DNA of 64,000 nucleotides from Candidatus Dactylopiibacterium carminicum. GTDB taxonomy: Bacteria > Pseudomonadota > Gammaproteobacteria > Burkholderiales > Rhodocyclaceae. The notes under the pieces are model-generated. The model had not been told where the DNA came from. It was given only the letters and a program-made list of their open reading frames with translations, and searched no databases. Both the position numbers and the translations under genes were made by a program. Of this stretch, positions 9,131 to 20,456 are shown in pieces. The DNA lies in contig NZ_MDUX01000002.1 in the NCBI RefSeq assembly GCF_014736495.1, positions 1-64,000 of the forward strand, given 5' to 3'. Each line of letters opens with the position of its first letter. Positions within the stretch are counted from its first letter, which is position 1.

Positions 9131-10753
9131 ATGTCTTTGAAAAAATGGACAGTAGCAGGCCGGCTTGGCCTGCTGGTAGCCGGCCTGCTACTGGCCACTT
9201 TGCTGGTTGGGCTGGCGAGCTTTATCGAAGGCCGCAGGATGCAGGCCGGCTTCGCTTCGATCTACAACGACAGCATCGTCCCGGTGGATCAGCTCAAGCA
9301 TGTCTCCGATGCCTACGCCGTAAACATCGTCGATGCGACCCACAAGGTGCTGGACGGCATGATCGGCTCTTCCGTGGCCGTTGAAGGCATCGAAGAAGCG
9401 CGCAAGGTCATCAGCACGGAATGGACTGCTTACACGGGCACCAACCTCACCGAAGAAGAAAATGTGCTGGTCGCCAAGGCCGAGGAGCTGATGCCCAAGG
9501 CCGACAACGCCGCCAACCGGGCGCTGATGCTGATCCAAAGCAATGACTCCGAGGGACTACGCATGTTCGCCGCGCAGGAACTCTATGCCGCCATCGACCC
9601 CATCAGTGCCGTGATCGCTGAGCTGGTCGATCTGCAACTCAAGGAAGCTCAGCGGGACTTCCAGCAGGCCGAGGCTGCCCATGCCCGCAGCACGCTGGTC
9701 AACCTGACCCTGCTGGGGCTGGCCGTGGTGCTCGGCACGCTGGCAGGTTACGCCATCATCCGTCAGCTCACACAAGAGCTGGGTGATGAACCGGCTGCCG
9801 TGGCACAACTGGCCGCCCGCGTCGCCAAGGGCGACCTGAGCGGAGATATCCGCGTCCGCCGTGGTCTGGAAGGCAGCGTGATGGGTTCGATGGCGGCGAT
9901 GCACCGCAATCTGCGTGAGCTGGCGCAGGAGCTTCGCGCCAACGCGAACGAAGTGACCTCTTCTGCCCAGGCGCTCACTGGCGTGGCGCAGCAAGTGGCC
10001 CACAGCTCGGCCAGCCAGGCCGATGCCTCCTCCGCGATTGCGGCGGCGGTGGAAGAGATGGCCGTCAGCATCGACACCATCGCCGATCACTCGGCACAAG
10101 CCAAGGACACATCCGGTACATCTACCGACAGTGCCATCGCCATCCTCGATGGCGTGCGCGCGGACGTCACCCGCATTGCCAGCACCGTCACGGCTTCCTC
10201 CACCACGATTGGTGACCTGACCGCCAAGAGCAGCCAGATCGCCGCCGTGGTATCCGTAATCAAGGAAGTCGCGGAACAGACCAATCTGCTGGCGCTGAAC
10301 GCCGCCATCGAAGCCGCGCGCGCCGGTGAGCAGGGGCGTGGCTTCGCCGTGGTGGCCGACGAGGTGCGCAAGCTCGCCGAACGCACCAGCGCCTCCACAG
10401 TGGAGATCGGCCGCGTCGTCGCCTCTATCCGGGAAGCGGGTCAGAGCGCACAGGCACAGATCGAGGAGGCCAGCGCGCTGGCGCAGAGTGGTGCGCAGCG
10501 GGCGCAATCCGCCGGTGAGGTCATCCACGATATCCAGATCGCGGCGAGGCAGCTTTCGGAGTTCATCGGCGAGATCGCGAACAGCCTGGCAGAACAACGC
10601 CATGCCAGCACGGACATTGCCAACCGCGTCGAATCCGTCTCCCAGATCACGGAAGAGAACAGCGAAGCCGCAAACAACATCCTGAACTCCGCCAACGCCC
10701 TGTCACAGAAAGCCGAACAGTTGCAGCAAGCCGCGCGACGCTTCCAGCTTTGA
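9131..10753 (+). CDS. Methyl-accepting chemotaxis protein
   Basis: A 540-residue transmembrane chemoreceptor. Segment one (about residues 10-32) is followed by a periplasmic four-helix-bundle sensor (to about 190) and a second segment (about 195-215). A HAMP-like linker and a long cytoplasmic coiled coil come next. The signalling tip reads [21 protein letters not shown] and [18 protein letters not shown], which contact CheA/CheW. The ATG at 9131 (MSLKKW) is preferred over the upstream ATG at 9092 because it starts directly before the first membrane segment. No CheR-binding pentapeptide ends the protein. The ligand is unknown. Confidence 0.92.
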   Translation: MSLKKWTVAGRLGLLVAGLLLATLLVGLASFIEGRRMQAGFASIYNDSIVPVDQLKHVSDAYAVNIVDATHKVLDGMIGSSVAVEGIEEARKVISTEWTAYTGTNLTEEENVLVAKAEELMPKADNAANRALMLIQSNDSEGLRMFAAQELYAAIDPISAVIAELVDLQLKEAQRDFQQAEAAHARSTLVNLTLLGLAVVLGTLAGYAIIRQLTQELGDEPAAVAQLAARVAKGDLSGDIRVRRGLEGSVMGSMAAMHRNLRELAQELRANANEVTSSAQALTGVAQQVAHSSASQADASSAIAAAVEEMAVSIDTIADHSAQAKDTSGTSTDSAIAILDGVRADVTRIASTVTASSTTIGDLTAKSSQIAAVVSVIKEVAEQTNLLALNAAIEAARAGEQGRGFAVVADEVRKLAERTSASTVEIGRVVASIREAGQSAQAQIEEASALAQSGAQRAQSAGEVIHDIQIAARQLSEFIGEIANSLAEQRHASTDIANRVESVSQITEENSEAANNILNSANALSQKAEQLQQAARRFQL

Positions 10754-11197
10754 GAGCCTGTTCGGTGTCTTCCAGGCGCCATGAAAACCCAGCCGGAGGA
10801 TCGGGTGTGCCCACCCGATCCGCTTCAAAGGCGAAAGGCATTGCCTTGCGGATTCCCTCTTCCCGCCCCCTTTGTCAGGGGAGGGAGTCCGCACCGGCAC
10901 AATTCGCTTTGCGCCTCCCATGACAAGGGCAAGCCGGGATGAGTTTCAGGCAACAATCCAGGCATACCGCTGAATGAGCGTCATCCCGGCGAATGCCGGG
11001 ATCCAGGCCGGAGGCACAGCCCCTCTGGATTCCGGTTTGCGCCGGAATGACGCTCAATCCTCGACTGGACAGCATTGGCTATCCAATTCATGACGATGAA
11101 AAACTGAACAGTCTCCAGGCATCGGCTCCCACGCTCCCCTCAAGCAAGGTTGCCGCCCCCAAGGGGACGCTTTTTTGTCTTGGGACGGCCCGGCGAC
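10754..11197. other. Intergenic region with palindromic repeats
   Basis: No gene is seen in this stretch of about 440 bases. It holds short GC-rich inverted repeats, for example near 10795-10830, and the large REP-like element at 10976-11055. Confidence 0.6.
10976..11055. repeat. REP/REPIN-like inverted repeat
   Basis: Two arms of 31 bases (10976-11006 and 11025-11055) are imperfect reverse complements, separated by 18 bases. Each arm is itself a small palindrome built on CCCGGCG/CCGGG or CCGG/CGCCGG, and the outer ends read GAGCGTCAT and ATGACGCTC. This nested symmetry is typical of paired REP sequences that are scattered through proteobacterial genomes. Only one copy is visible in the window. 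Confidence 0.65.
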
Positions 11198-11228
11198 AAA
11201 AAGGCCTGCACGCTGGTGCAGGCCTTTC
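11198..11228 (-). terminator. Terminator of the zinc-uptake operon
   Basis: A 12-bp stem (AAAGGCCTGCAC with its complement) and a 4-base loop. On the minus strand the stem runs into TTTTTGTCG. It lies about 35 bases past the znuA stop. Confidence 0.8.
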
Positions 11229-11262
11229 GCCTTCATGCGTGGCGACCGATGCCGCGCCGGCT

Positions 11263-13096
<1,834 letters not shown>

Positions 13097-13098
13097 GC

Positions 13099-13923
13099 TC
13101 AGACCTCCTCTCCGGCGTGCACATGTCCATGCGCATGTCCGTGGCGATGATCGTGCGCTTGCACCGTGGCCGCCGGGCCCTCCGGCACTTCGCAGGGTGG
13201 CGCTTCATCATCGAATGCTTCGTGCATGCCCATCGAGCGCGCCAGATTGCCCGGGCCAAGCACCTCGGCCGGCGCTCCCCAGGCGATCAGTTCGCGGGCC
13301 AGCAGCATGGCGTGCGAAAAATGCGCGCGCGCCTGCGCCAAGTCGTGCAGCACGGCCAGCACCGTACGCCCTTCCGCATGCCAGCGATGCAGCAGTTTCA
13401 GCAAATCCTCGGTGGTCCGCGCGTCGATGGCCGTGAAGGGCTCGTCGAGCAGGATCACGGGGGCATCCTGCAACAGCAGGCGCGCAAACAACGCGCGCTG
13501 GAACTGCCCACCGGACAGCGTATCGATGGTGCGGCCCGCGAAGCCCTGCAGGCCCACGGACTCCAGCGCATGATGGCAGCGCTCGCGCTGCGCGCGGTCG
13601 AGCCCTCCCAGTGCCCCCGTCTCATGCCACAGGCCGAAGGCCACCATGTCCAGCACATTGATCGGAAAGCTGCGATCCATCTCGGCGTGCTGCGGCAGAT
13701 AGGCCACGCGCTGTCCCCTCAGCCCGTGCACCTGCCCCTGCAATGGCTTCTTGAGCCCCGCCAGCGCCTTCACCAGCGTGGACTTGCCGGCGCCATTCGG
13801 CCCCACCACCGCCACCAGTCCGCCCGCTGGAATTTCCAGCGAAACGTGATGCACCACGGGATGACGCTCGTAGCCCAGCGTCAGGTTTTCCAGCCGGATC
13901 GCCGGCCCGCAAACGACGCTCAT
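13099..13923 (-). CDS. znuC: Zinc ABC transporter ATPase
   Basis: A 274-residue ATPase. Walker A (GPNGAGKST), the signature LSGGQFQRALFARLL, Walker B (VILLDEPFTAID) and the histidine switch (AVLHDL) are intact. The last 20 residues are a His-rich tail (AHDHRHGHAHGHVHAG), which may buffer zinc on the cytoplasmic face. Its ATG overlaps the stop of a 38-residue upstream ORF by 4 bases. The twin palindromes at 14064-14113 suggest Zur-type control. Confidence 0.9.
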   Translation of the reverse strand: MSVVCGPAIRLENLTLGYERHPVVHHVSLEIPAGGLVAVVGPNGAGKSTLVKALAGLKKPLQGQVHGLRGQRVAYLPQHAEMDRSFPINVLDMVAFGLWHETGALGGLDRAQRERCHHALESVGLQGFAGRTIDTLSGGQFQRALFARLLLQDAPVILLDEPFTAIDARTTEDLLKLLHRWHAEGRTVLAVLHDLAQARAHFSHAMLLARELIAWGAPAEVLGPGNLARSMGMHEAFDDEAPPCEVPEGPAATVQAHDHRHGHAHGHVHAGEEV

Positions 13924-14036
13924 GCCATGGCCCCCAGCAAGGCAAGCCAGAGCAGGAGGCAGGCGCCAAGCACGAGCACCACACGCAACAGGGCTGAGCG
14001 CTGCAAGGCGCTGGAACGGGAAGGATCAGGCTTCAT
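13920..14036 (-). CDS. 38-residue single-span membrane peptide in the zinc operon
   Basis: A short ORF starting MKPDPSRSSALQRS, with one hydrophobic segment (about residues 15-36: LLRVVLVLGACLLLWLALLGAM). It overlaps znuC by ATGA, so it is probably translated and coupled to znuC. It lies directly after the operator pair and would be the first gene of the operon. I do not recognise it. It could be a small accessory subunit or a leader peptide. Confidence 0.5.
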   Translation of the reverse strand: MKPDPSRSSALQRSALLRVVLVLGACLLLWLALLGAMA

Positions 14037-14063
14037 GGGAAAGGCAGGAATGCCGAAGGTTAT

Positions 14064-14113
14064 TTGCAACACTGTTGCAACAGGGTGCGGATCATAACGC
14101 AACACGATTGCAA
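14064..14113. promoter_or_regulatory. Twin palindromic operator, probably for Zur
   Basis: A perfect palindrome, TTGCAACA-C-TGTTGCAA, lies at 14064-14080. A second copy with the same arms on the minus strand (TTGCAA-TCG-TGTTGC) lies at 14099-14113. The sites sit 28-78 bases before the first codon of the zinc operon. The 8-1-8 symmetry and the position fit a Fur-family repressor, most likely Zur. Binding is inferred. Confidence 0.6.
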
Positions 14114-14198
14114 AAGCAGCCCTCTGGAAGCACCGCCCTTCTCGATGCATGCACCTCCGGACCCGCCCCTTTCAGACAGGTGCTCCCCGAACCGGAGA

Positions 14199-15614
14199 CT
14201 ACCCGGCAGCGTCCAGCACACGCGACAGGAAACGCTCGAGGCGTACGTCGCCGGCATAGGCCACGTTCAGGCGCAGCCAGGAAGACGCCTGCCCCTGCGG
14301 ACGGAAAAGCGTACCCGGGGCCAGGATGATGCCTTCTTTGGCGGCCCGGGCGGCCAGAGGTACGGCATCTTCCACGCCAGGGATGCGCACCCAAAGGAAG
14401 ACGCCACCCTCCGGCGAAATGAAGGGCGACAGACCGGTCTTGTCCGCCAGGCGCAACGCGCGGGCGCCGGCTTCGCTCAGGCGGTTGCGCAGGCGCTCGA
14501 CATACTTGCGGTAATGCCCTTCGGTGAGCATGCGATAGATCAGCGCTTCGGCCGTCGCCGGCGTGGTCATCGAGATCAGCACCTTGATATTGGTGAGCGC
14601 CTCCGCAATGTCCGGCCGCGCCGCGATGTAGCCAACGCGCAGATCGCCGGAGAGCGTCTTGGAAAAGCTGCTGATGTAGATCACACGGTCGAGCTGGTCC
14701 AGTGCGGCCAGCCGGGTGGTCACGCCAGGGTGGAGATCGCAGTAGGTATCGTCCTCCACGATGTGGAAGTCATGCCGCGCCGCACACTGCAGGATGCGAT
14801 AGGCATTGGCCGGAGAAAGGCAGGCGCCCGTCGGGTTGTGTAGCACCGACTGGGTGAAATACACCTTCGGCTTGTGCTCGGCGGCCAGGCGTTCGAGCTC
14901 GACCGGATCCGGCCCCTCGGGCGTCCAGGGTACGCCGATGAGGCGTGCGCCATGCAGGCGCAGCAGGCCAAACAGGGAGAAATAGCCCGGATCATCGACC
15001 AGCACGGCGTCACCGCGTCGCACGTAATGGTGGATCGCCATGTCCAGCGCCTGGGTAGCGCCCAGAGTCAGCACGATCTGCGTCGGCTGTGCCGCGATCC
15101 CCAGCTCTCCAAGCCTGAACGGCAGATGCTGGCGCAGCGGCAGATAGCCTTGCGGGCTGCCATAGTCGGCGAACTTGCTGCCTTCATCACGCAGCATGGC
15201 ACGCATCTGACGGCGCAAGCCATCCTCGTCCATCCAGCTGTGCGGCAGCCAGCCCGCACTGGCGCGCAGGCCCTCGGCACCGGCATCCAGTGCCTGCCGC
15301 ATCAACCAGGCGGCATCCAGCGCTGCCTCAGGCACTTCGGGTGCCGCCGCGGCCGAGGCTGCGGCGGGAAGACTGCGATTCGCCACATAGAAACCTGAGC
15401 CCCGGCGTGACTGCACGTAGCCCTGGGCCACCAGACGGTCATAGGCCTCGACCACGGTAAAACGGCTGACACGATGGGCCTCCGCGAATTGGCGGATGGC
15501 TGACAGCCGGGCGCCCGGGCGCAACACCCGATCCTCGATCTGGCCGCGCACGGCCTGCACGATCTGGTCAACGAGAGGTACGGTGCTGTCGGGCGCGAGG
15601 CTGATCTGCAACAT
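14199..15614 (-). CDS. MocR-type regulator (GntR domain plus aminotransferase domain)
   Basis: A 471-residue MocR protein. Residues about 10-75 form a GntR winged helix (LSAIRQFAEAHRVSRFTVVEAYDRL). The rest is a fold-type-I aminotransferase with DDPGYFSLFGLLR, HNPTGACLSPAN and the PLP lysine in SSFSKTLSGDLRVGY. Such proteins sense amines or amino acids through PLP. The start at 15614 is chosen because homology begins there; the frame extends upstream to 15701 without a better site. It diverges from a small membrane-protein gene at 15753, its most likely target. Confidence 0.88.
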   Translation of the reverse strand: MLQISLAPDSTVPLVDQIVQAVRGQIEDRVLRPGARLSAIRQFAEAHRVSRFTVVEAYDRLVAQGYVQSRRGSGFYVANRSLPAAASAAAAPEVPEAALDAAWLMRQALDAGAEGLRASAGWLPHSWMDEDGLRRQMRAMLRDEGSKFADYGSPQGYLPLRQHLPFRLGELGIAAQPTQIVLTLGATQALDMAIHHYVRRGDAVLVDDPGYFSLFGLLRLHGARLIGVPWTPEGPDPVELERLAAEHKPKVYFTQSVLHNPTGACLSPANAYRILQCAARHDFHIVEDDTYCDLHPGVTTRLAALDQLDRVIYISSFSKTLSGDLRVGYIAARPDIAEALTNIKVLISMTTPATAEALIYRMLTEGHYRKYVERLRNRLSEAGARALRLADKTGLSPFISPEGGVFLWVRIPGVEDAVPLAARAAKEGIILAPGTLFRPQGQASSWLRLNVAYAGDVRLERFLSRVLDAAG

Positions 15615-15752
15615 GGCCGGGTTTTCCTGGCAAGCCTGTGCCGGTGCTGGCGCCGGTACAGTGCGTTGAATTGCTCGCCAGATTGTATCGGTCAATCGCA
15701 AAAATTGTCAGCTATTGTCCGGCCATACATCACAAAAGCCGGGAGCAACATC

Positions 15753-16077
15753 ATGTCGCCACAGGAAACTTCGCCCTCCATCCCCTCGGGAATCCGCCTG
15801 CTTCAACGTGCAGCCTGCATCCTGGCCTTGGTGCTCACCCCCTTTCTGCTCGCCCTGGCAGGCAAGGCCATGCAGGCCTGGCAACCGGATCTGCCGCAGC
15901 ACTTCGATGCTCAGCGTCAGGTGTTGTTCACTGCCCAGACCGATGGCAGCGTACGGCCAGGAGCTGCACGTGCAGGGAGACGACGCACTCTACCGGTATG
16001 ACGCCCGCAGCCTGCGCCTGATCGCACGTGAAGAATCCGCGCTGGCCTCCGCCAGCAGCATCAGACTGATACGCTGA
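15753..16077 (+). pseudogene. Small membrane protein gene, apparently frameshifted
   Basis: The first frame (from the ATG at 15753) encodes a polar start and one long hydrophobic segment (CILALVLTPFLLALAG). It then runs into an Arg-rich tail and stops at 16001. From about 15953 the next frame continues with protein-like sequence (GQELHVQGDDALYRYDARSLRL) to a stop at 16077. Joined, this is a protein of about 107 residues with one membrane anchor. I do not recognise the family. The promoter would face that of the MocR gene. Confidence 0.5.
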
Positions 16078-16133
16078 GGCCGGCCCTGCCCCTCTCCCGC
16101 CAGGGGGAGGGCGGCCCGCCCCGGCGCCTGGAT

Positions 16134-17009
16134 TCAGGCGCGCATGAAATCGATGAAGGCACGCGTCTTGGCCGCCAGCAGACGGTCTGGCAGCGTCACC
16201 AGATGAAGCTGCTGCACGGGCGGCGTGCAATCGCGCAGGATGGGTTGCAGCTGCCCGCTGGCCAGTTCGTCCTCGATCAGGTAACGCGACAGCATGATGA
16301 TGCCCAGCCCAGCACGTGCCATGGTGCGCAGCACTTCGGTGCTGTTGGCCACCAGTGGCCCGCGTACTGCCACTTCATGCAGAACCCCCTGTGCATCGCT
16401 TATCCGCCAGGGGTTCTGCACGGTCTCTCCGACGAAGTGCACGCATCGATGCTGCGCCAGTTCACGGGGATGGGCCGGCTCACCGTGCAGCGCAAGATAG
16501 GCTGGCGCCGCGCAGATCACGTAGGGAAGATCGGCCAGATGGCGGGCGACCAACCCGGGCGCCGGCGTGCTGGTCAGACGCAACGCCACATCCACGGCCG
16601 AGCCGGCGAGATCGACCATGTGATCCGACAAGCCAAGTTCCACGCGGACCTGTGGATGCTGGAGCAGAAAGGCCGCCAGCCGTGGCGCCAGTACACGATT
16701 CCCCCAGGAATGCGGCGCCGAGATGCGCAAGGTGCCCGAAGGCGTACTGGTGAGCGCCTGCAGGCGCGCTTCGGCGCTGTTCATTTCATCGAGCACACGC
16801 CGGCAATGGGCATACAGCGCCTCTCCGGCCTCGGTCAGGCTCTGCCGCCGCGTCGTGCGATGCAGCAGGGTGACACCAAAATCCTGTTCCAGCACGCGGA
16901 TGCGCTTGCTGAGCACGGCCCGCGAGCATCCCAGACGCTCGGCCGCCGCCGAGAAGCTGCCCGCTTCCACCACTTCGGCGAAGCTCGCCATGTTGATCAG
17001 GCGTTCCAT
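16134..17009 (-). CDS. LysR-family regulator
   Basis: A 291-residue protein of the AaeR/PA0477-like LysR group, with an N-terminal winged helix (MASFAEVVEAGSFSAAAERLGCSRAVLSKRI) and a substrate-binding domain (GTLRISAPHSWG, LPYVICAAPAYLALHG). The ATG at 17009 is chosen; a GTG 9 bases upstream is the alternative. It diverges from the EamA-type exporter gene at 17120 and probably controls it. The ligand is unknown. Confidence 0.88.
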   Translation of the reverse strand: MERLINMASFAEVVEAGSFSAAAERLGCSRAVLSKRIRVLEQDFGVTLLHRTTRRQSLTEAGEALYAHCRRVLDEMNSAEARLQALTSTPSGTLRISAPHSWGNRVLAPRLAAFLLQHPQVRVELGLSDHMVDLAGSAVDVALRLTSTPAPGLVARHLADLPYVICAAPAYLALHGEPAHPRELAQHRCVHFVGETVQNPWRISDAQGVLHEVAVRGPLVANSTEVLRTMARAGLGIIMLSRYLIEDELASGQLQPILRDCTPPVQQLHLVTLPDRLLAAKTRAFIDFMRA

Positions 17010-17119
17010 AATTTGCACTTAATTGGAAACAATTCTGATCAACTGTAGCGCTTTTTCTGCCAAAAAACCTCGCCTAAAGTGGCGCATCCGAAATCCCCTC
17101 CGGAAAGCGCAGCACAAAA

Positions 17120-18172
17120 ATGAATGATTCCTCCGCTCACGGCTTCACCTGGGTTGCCGTGGCCAGCCTCACGCTGGCCACATTCTGCTGGGGCGCAGCC
17201 TTTCCGGTCGCGGCACCCGTGCTGCAGCACATGGACCCGATCACCCTTGCACTGTGCCGATACGGCATCGCCGCCCCGCTCTTCCTCGCCCTGCTCGCCT
17301 GGCGCGAGGGCGCGGCACGGCTCTCGCCCCAGGGCCATGGCTGGCGCCTGCTGGGCCTGGGCACGCTGGGCTTCGCCGGTTTCAATCTATTGATGTTTCA
17401 GGGCGTGAACCTGTCGCGCCCGGAATTCGGCGCCATCGTGATGGCATTGCAGCCGCTGATCGCGGGGCTGATCCATTGGGCACGCAGCGGCCGGCGCCCG
17501 GCAACGCGCAGCTTCATCGCGCTGGGAGTCGCCATCGTCGGTGTGGTGATGCTGACCACCGATGGCCAGCCGGCACGCCTAGCAGGTCAGGTTTCATTGC
17601 TGCCCATCCTGATGATGATCACTGGCGGAACCTGCTGGGTGCTGTATTCGATGGGCGCAGCCGCCTTTCCCGGCTGGTCGCCTCTGCGCTACACAGCGCT
17701 GAGCAGCACCGGTGGCGTCCTCGGTATCGTGATCATCGCGCTGGTCTTCGGCGCGGCAGGGGCCTTGCATATCCCCGATGCGGCACGTTTCGTGAGCCTG
17801 CTGCCGGCCTTGAGCTTTCTCGTTCTGCCCTCGGCGGTGATCGCCGTGCTGTGCTGGAACCAGGGCTTGCGGCATGTCGGTACGCAAAGCGGCATGCTGT
17901 TCATCAACCTGATCCCGCTGACCGCGCTCGCCGTGGGCGTGGCACGCGGCCACACCCTGGGTGCTGGCGAGCTTTTCGGTGCCGCGCTGATACTGGCCAG
18001 TCTGGCGATCAACCAGCTTGAGCGCCGGCCGGCTGCACCGGCCACTGCAAGCCGCCGGCATTGGACAGCAGCCCTGAGCCGGGTGCCGGATCAGGGCCGG
18101 CTCAGACGCAGCGCATGCACCACCACCTCGCCGTACTCCGCCGGATCCTCGTCGGCGAAGCCGTTGTTGTAG
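17120..18172 (+). CDS. EamA/DMT-family transporter
   Basis: A 350-residue protein with ten predicted hydrophobic segments in two EamA repeats (TFCWGAAFPVAAPVL near the start, PSAVIAVLCWNQGL in the second half). The family exports metabolites or amino acids across the inner membrane. Homology ends near residue 300 (AINQLERRP). The last 45 residues are Ser/Arg-rich and overlap the 3' end of the converging alginate lyase gene by 82 bases, so they may be read-through sequence. Likely regulated by the divergent LysR gene. Confidence 0.82.
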   Translation: MNDSSAHGFTWVAVASLTLATFCWGAAFPVAAPVLQHMDPITLALCRYGIAAPLFLALLAWREGAARLSPQGHGWRLLGLGTLGFAGFNLLMFQGVNLSRPEFGAIVMALQPLIAGLIHWARSGRRPATRSFIALGVAIVGVVMLTTDGQPARLAGQVSLLPILMMITGGTCWVLYSMGAAAFPGWSPLRYTALSSTGGVLGIVIIALVFGAAGALHIPDAARFVSLLPALSFLVLPSAVIAVLCWNQGLRHVGTQSGMLFINLIPLTALAVGVARGHTLGAGELFGAALILASLAINQLERRPAAPATASRRHWTAALSRVPDQGRLRRSACTTTSPYSAGSSSAKPLL

Positions 18173-19500
18173 GCGCTGGTGTTGCGGCTGCTGGACTGCA
18201 CGTACATACCGGCTTTCCAGTAACAATCTCGGGTCTCGATGCGCACCGGCGCCTCCTTCACGGCGGTGACCTGGCCGTTGTAGAGCACACTGATCCGGCC
18301 CGCATGCGCGATGATTTCCACCGTGAAGCGCGTGCCGAGCACGTAGGCCGGGTCGATGACGTAGACATCCTTCGCGTTGTTCAGCCGCACCTGCAGGGCG
18401 CCCCGCACGCTGCGCCTGCCGGGCGAATCGCCCTCGAACTTCAGCATCAGCACGTCATCCCTGGCGTTGTGGATCTGCCCCACCACCACCTGCGGCTTCT
18501 GCAGCGGCACCGCGGTGATGGTCTGGTCGATGAACATGCGCCGCGCCACTCCGTCGGCCAGATCCCAGCCACGGCGCTCGTAGCGGATCTGCCGGTCGCC
18601 GTCATAGGCCGTGTCCATCTGCAGCAGCTCGCTGCGTGCGAAGCGCGTGTTGTTGCTGGTGCGCGCGCCCCCGGCGTTGGCGCGGAACACCACGCCCGTA
18701 CCGGCCTCATCGACGAAGAACCAGGGCTGGCGGCTGAGTTTGCCGAGCGCCGGTTGCTGCACTTCCTCCGCCCACGCCTTGCCGGCACCCTGCACCGGCA
18801 GCGTCAGCTTCCAGTCACGCAGATGCTCCAGTGCAGCCAGGTCCCCCGGGTTCAGCGTGGCATGGGCGCGCTGTCCATCCGCTTGGGGAGGCTGAGTTTT
18901 CGGCGCGGCCCGGGACATCACTGGCTGCTGCGCAGGTGCCAGTGGCGGGGTGAATTCTGCGCACTCGGGGATCAGGGCGATCAGATCCAGGTTGCCGGAG
19001 CCGTCGGCACCATCGCCGCCCAGGTTGCGCATGCGCAACGACACGGAGCCCGCCTTCAGCGTCACCCAGACCGGGCGGCCTTGCGCATCACTGACGACGA
19101 GATCACGCCACTGCCCGGCCTCGGTTCCGAAGCCGCCGGTGGGTGTCCAGGCGATGCGTGAGAAGGCCGGTGGCAGCTGCGCCCCCTCAATCTGCAGATC
19201 GCGATAGACGGCCCAGCTCCGGCCACCGGCATAACGAAGCACGACGGCATATTTACCGTCACGCGGCACCTCGGCCTGCCATTCGACGACATGGTCACGA
19301 TGATCCCAGGCCGAGATCGAGACATTCCCCGAGGTACCGGGGCGGCCCGTTCGCCGCACTAGCTGCCCGCCACTCTGCGCCGTGAATGACTCCGCCTCCA
19401 CGATGACACGCGACAAAGGCGCAGCCCTGTCTGCAGGCGGCGTCGCACAGGCAACCAACAGGAGCGCCGACAGCGCCCCCGACAGGATCGGTTTCTTCAT
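18091..19500 (-). CDS. PL7 alginate lyase, lipoprotein with N-terminal carbohydrate-binding domain
   Basis: A 469-residue lyase that cuts alginate by beta-elimination. A lipobox (LVAC, Cys18) anchors it to a membrane. Residues about 30-178 resemble a CBM6/35-type binding module (VEAESFTAQSGG at its start). The PL7 domain fills about 215-469, with the family's catalytic blocks RSELL (Arg289), QIH (Gln342, His344) and YWKAGMY (Tyr433). It is the last gene of the leftward alginate operon, 92 bases after the SDR gene. It probably starts polymer breakdown at the cell surface. Confidence 0.92.
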   Translation of the reverse strand: MKKPILSGALSALLLVACATPPADRAAPLSRVIVEAESFTAQSGGQLVRRTGRPGTSGNVSISAWDHRDHVVEWQAEVPRDGKYAVVLRYAGGRSWAVYRDLQIEGAQLPPAFSRIAWTPTGGFGTEAGQWRDLVVSDAQGRPVWVTLKAGSVSLRMRNLGGDGADGSGNLDLIALIPECAEFTPPLAPAQQPVMSRAAPKTQPPQADGQRAHATLNPGDLAALEHLRDWKLTLPVQGAGKAWAEEVQQPALGKLSRQPWFFVDEAGTGVVFRANAGGARTSNNTRFARSELLQMDTAYDGDRQIRYERRGWDLADGVARRMFIDQTITAVPLQKPQVVVGQIHNARDDVLMLKFEGDSPGRRSVRGALQVRLNNAKDVYVIDPAYVLGTRFTVEIIAHAGRISVLYNGQVTAVKEAPVRIETRDCYWKAGMYVQSSSRNTSAYNNGFADEDPAEYGEVVVHALRLSRP

Positions 19501-19591
19501 CTCGTTTCCTCATGAAAGGCGGAAGGGGGCACGCCCTGCCCGCCAGCCGCCGTGCACAGCCAGCGGGTGTTCGCGTGCCCCCGCCGCACAC

Positions 19592-20365
19592 TCAGGGGGC
19601 GATCTGGCCGCCGTTGACGTCCAGGATCTGCCCGGTGATGTAGCCGCTGCAGGCATGCGAGGCGAAGAACAGGAAGGTCGGCGCCACTTCCTCGATGCGG
19701 CCGAAGCGGCCCATCGGGATGGAAGCCGCGATCTTCGCACGCAGCTCGTCGCTCTTGCCATCGTGGAAAGCGGTGTCGATGGTGCCCGGGGAAACGACGT
19801 TGAAACGGATGCCGGCCGAGGTGAATTCCTTCACCCAGTTGCGATGTACGTCATGCACCCAGGCCTTGGCGCCGGCGTAGATGCCCGCGCCCACTCCGCC
19901 GCCTTCGCGTGCGGCGATCGAGCCGGTGCTGATCACCGAAGCGGTCTGCCCGCTCGCCGCTGCTGACGCCCGCAGATGCGGAATCGCGAAGCGCGTGGTC
20001 ATCAGTACCGAACGCACGTTGAGGTTCATCACCCGGTCGTAGAACGCATCATCGACCGACTCCAGCCCGGCCCGGCCACCGAGACCGCCCGCATTGTTGA
20101 TCAGCACATCCAGCCCGCCGAAACGGGCCACAAAGGCTTCGATGAGTTTGGCGCACTCACGGGTCTGCATCAGATCGGCCTGGAAAAATTCGGCTTCGCC
20201 CCCGAGAGCCTGAAGTTCGGCAACGGCTTCGGCCGCGCCCTCCGCGACATGGCTGTTGAGACCGATACGGGCGCCATACCGGGCGAAGAGGCGGGCGGTT
20301 GCCAGCCCCATGCCTGCGGTGGAGCCGGTGATGAGGACGCGCTTGCCCTTGAGATCATTGAACAT
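19592..20365 (-). CDS. Short-chain dehydrogenase, candidate DEH reductase
   Basis: A 257-residue SDR. The cofactor motif TGSTAGMG lies at residues 13-20, NNAGG near 90, and the catalytic Ser147, Tyr163 and Lys167 (YAGAK) are in place. GGAG lies 10 bases before the ATG at 20365; the longer frame to 20452 has no such site. In alginate pathways an SDR (A1-R type) reduces 4-deoxy-L-erythro-5-hexoseulose uronate (DEH) to 2-keto-3-deoxygluconate. Its position between PL17 and PL7 lyases makes that the best guess, though SDR specificity cannot be read from sequence. Confidence 0.8.
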   Translation of the reverse strand: MFNDLKGKRVLITGSTAGMGLATARLFARYGARIGLNSHVAEGAAEAVAELQALGGEAEFFQADLMQTRECAKLIEAFVARFGGLDVLINNAGGLGGRAGLESVDDAFYDRVMNLNVRSVLMTTRFAIPHLRASAAASGQTASVISTGSIAAREGGGVGAGIYAGAKAWVHDVHRNWVKEFTSAGIRFNVVSPGTIDTAFHDGKSDELRAKIAASIPMGRFGRIEEVAPTFLFFASHACSGYITGQILDVNGGQIAP

Positions 20366-20456
20366 GGTGTGACACTCCTTATGCGAAAAGTTGAACGCGC
20401 GAGGCCTCGCCCCGCGCGGGAAAGCGCTGCGACGCCGGAGCGCCGGGCGCACGGGG

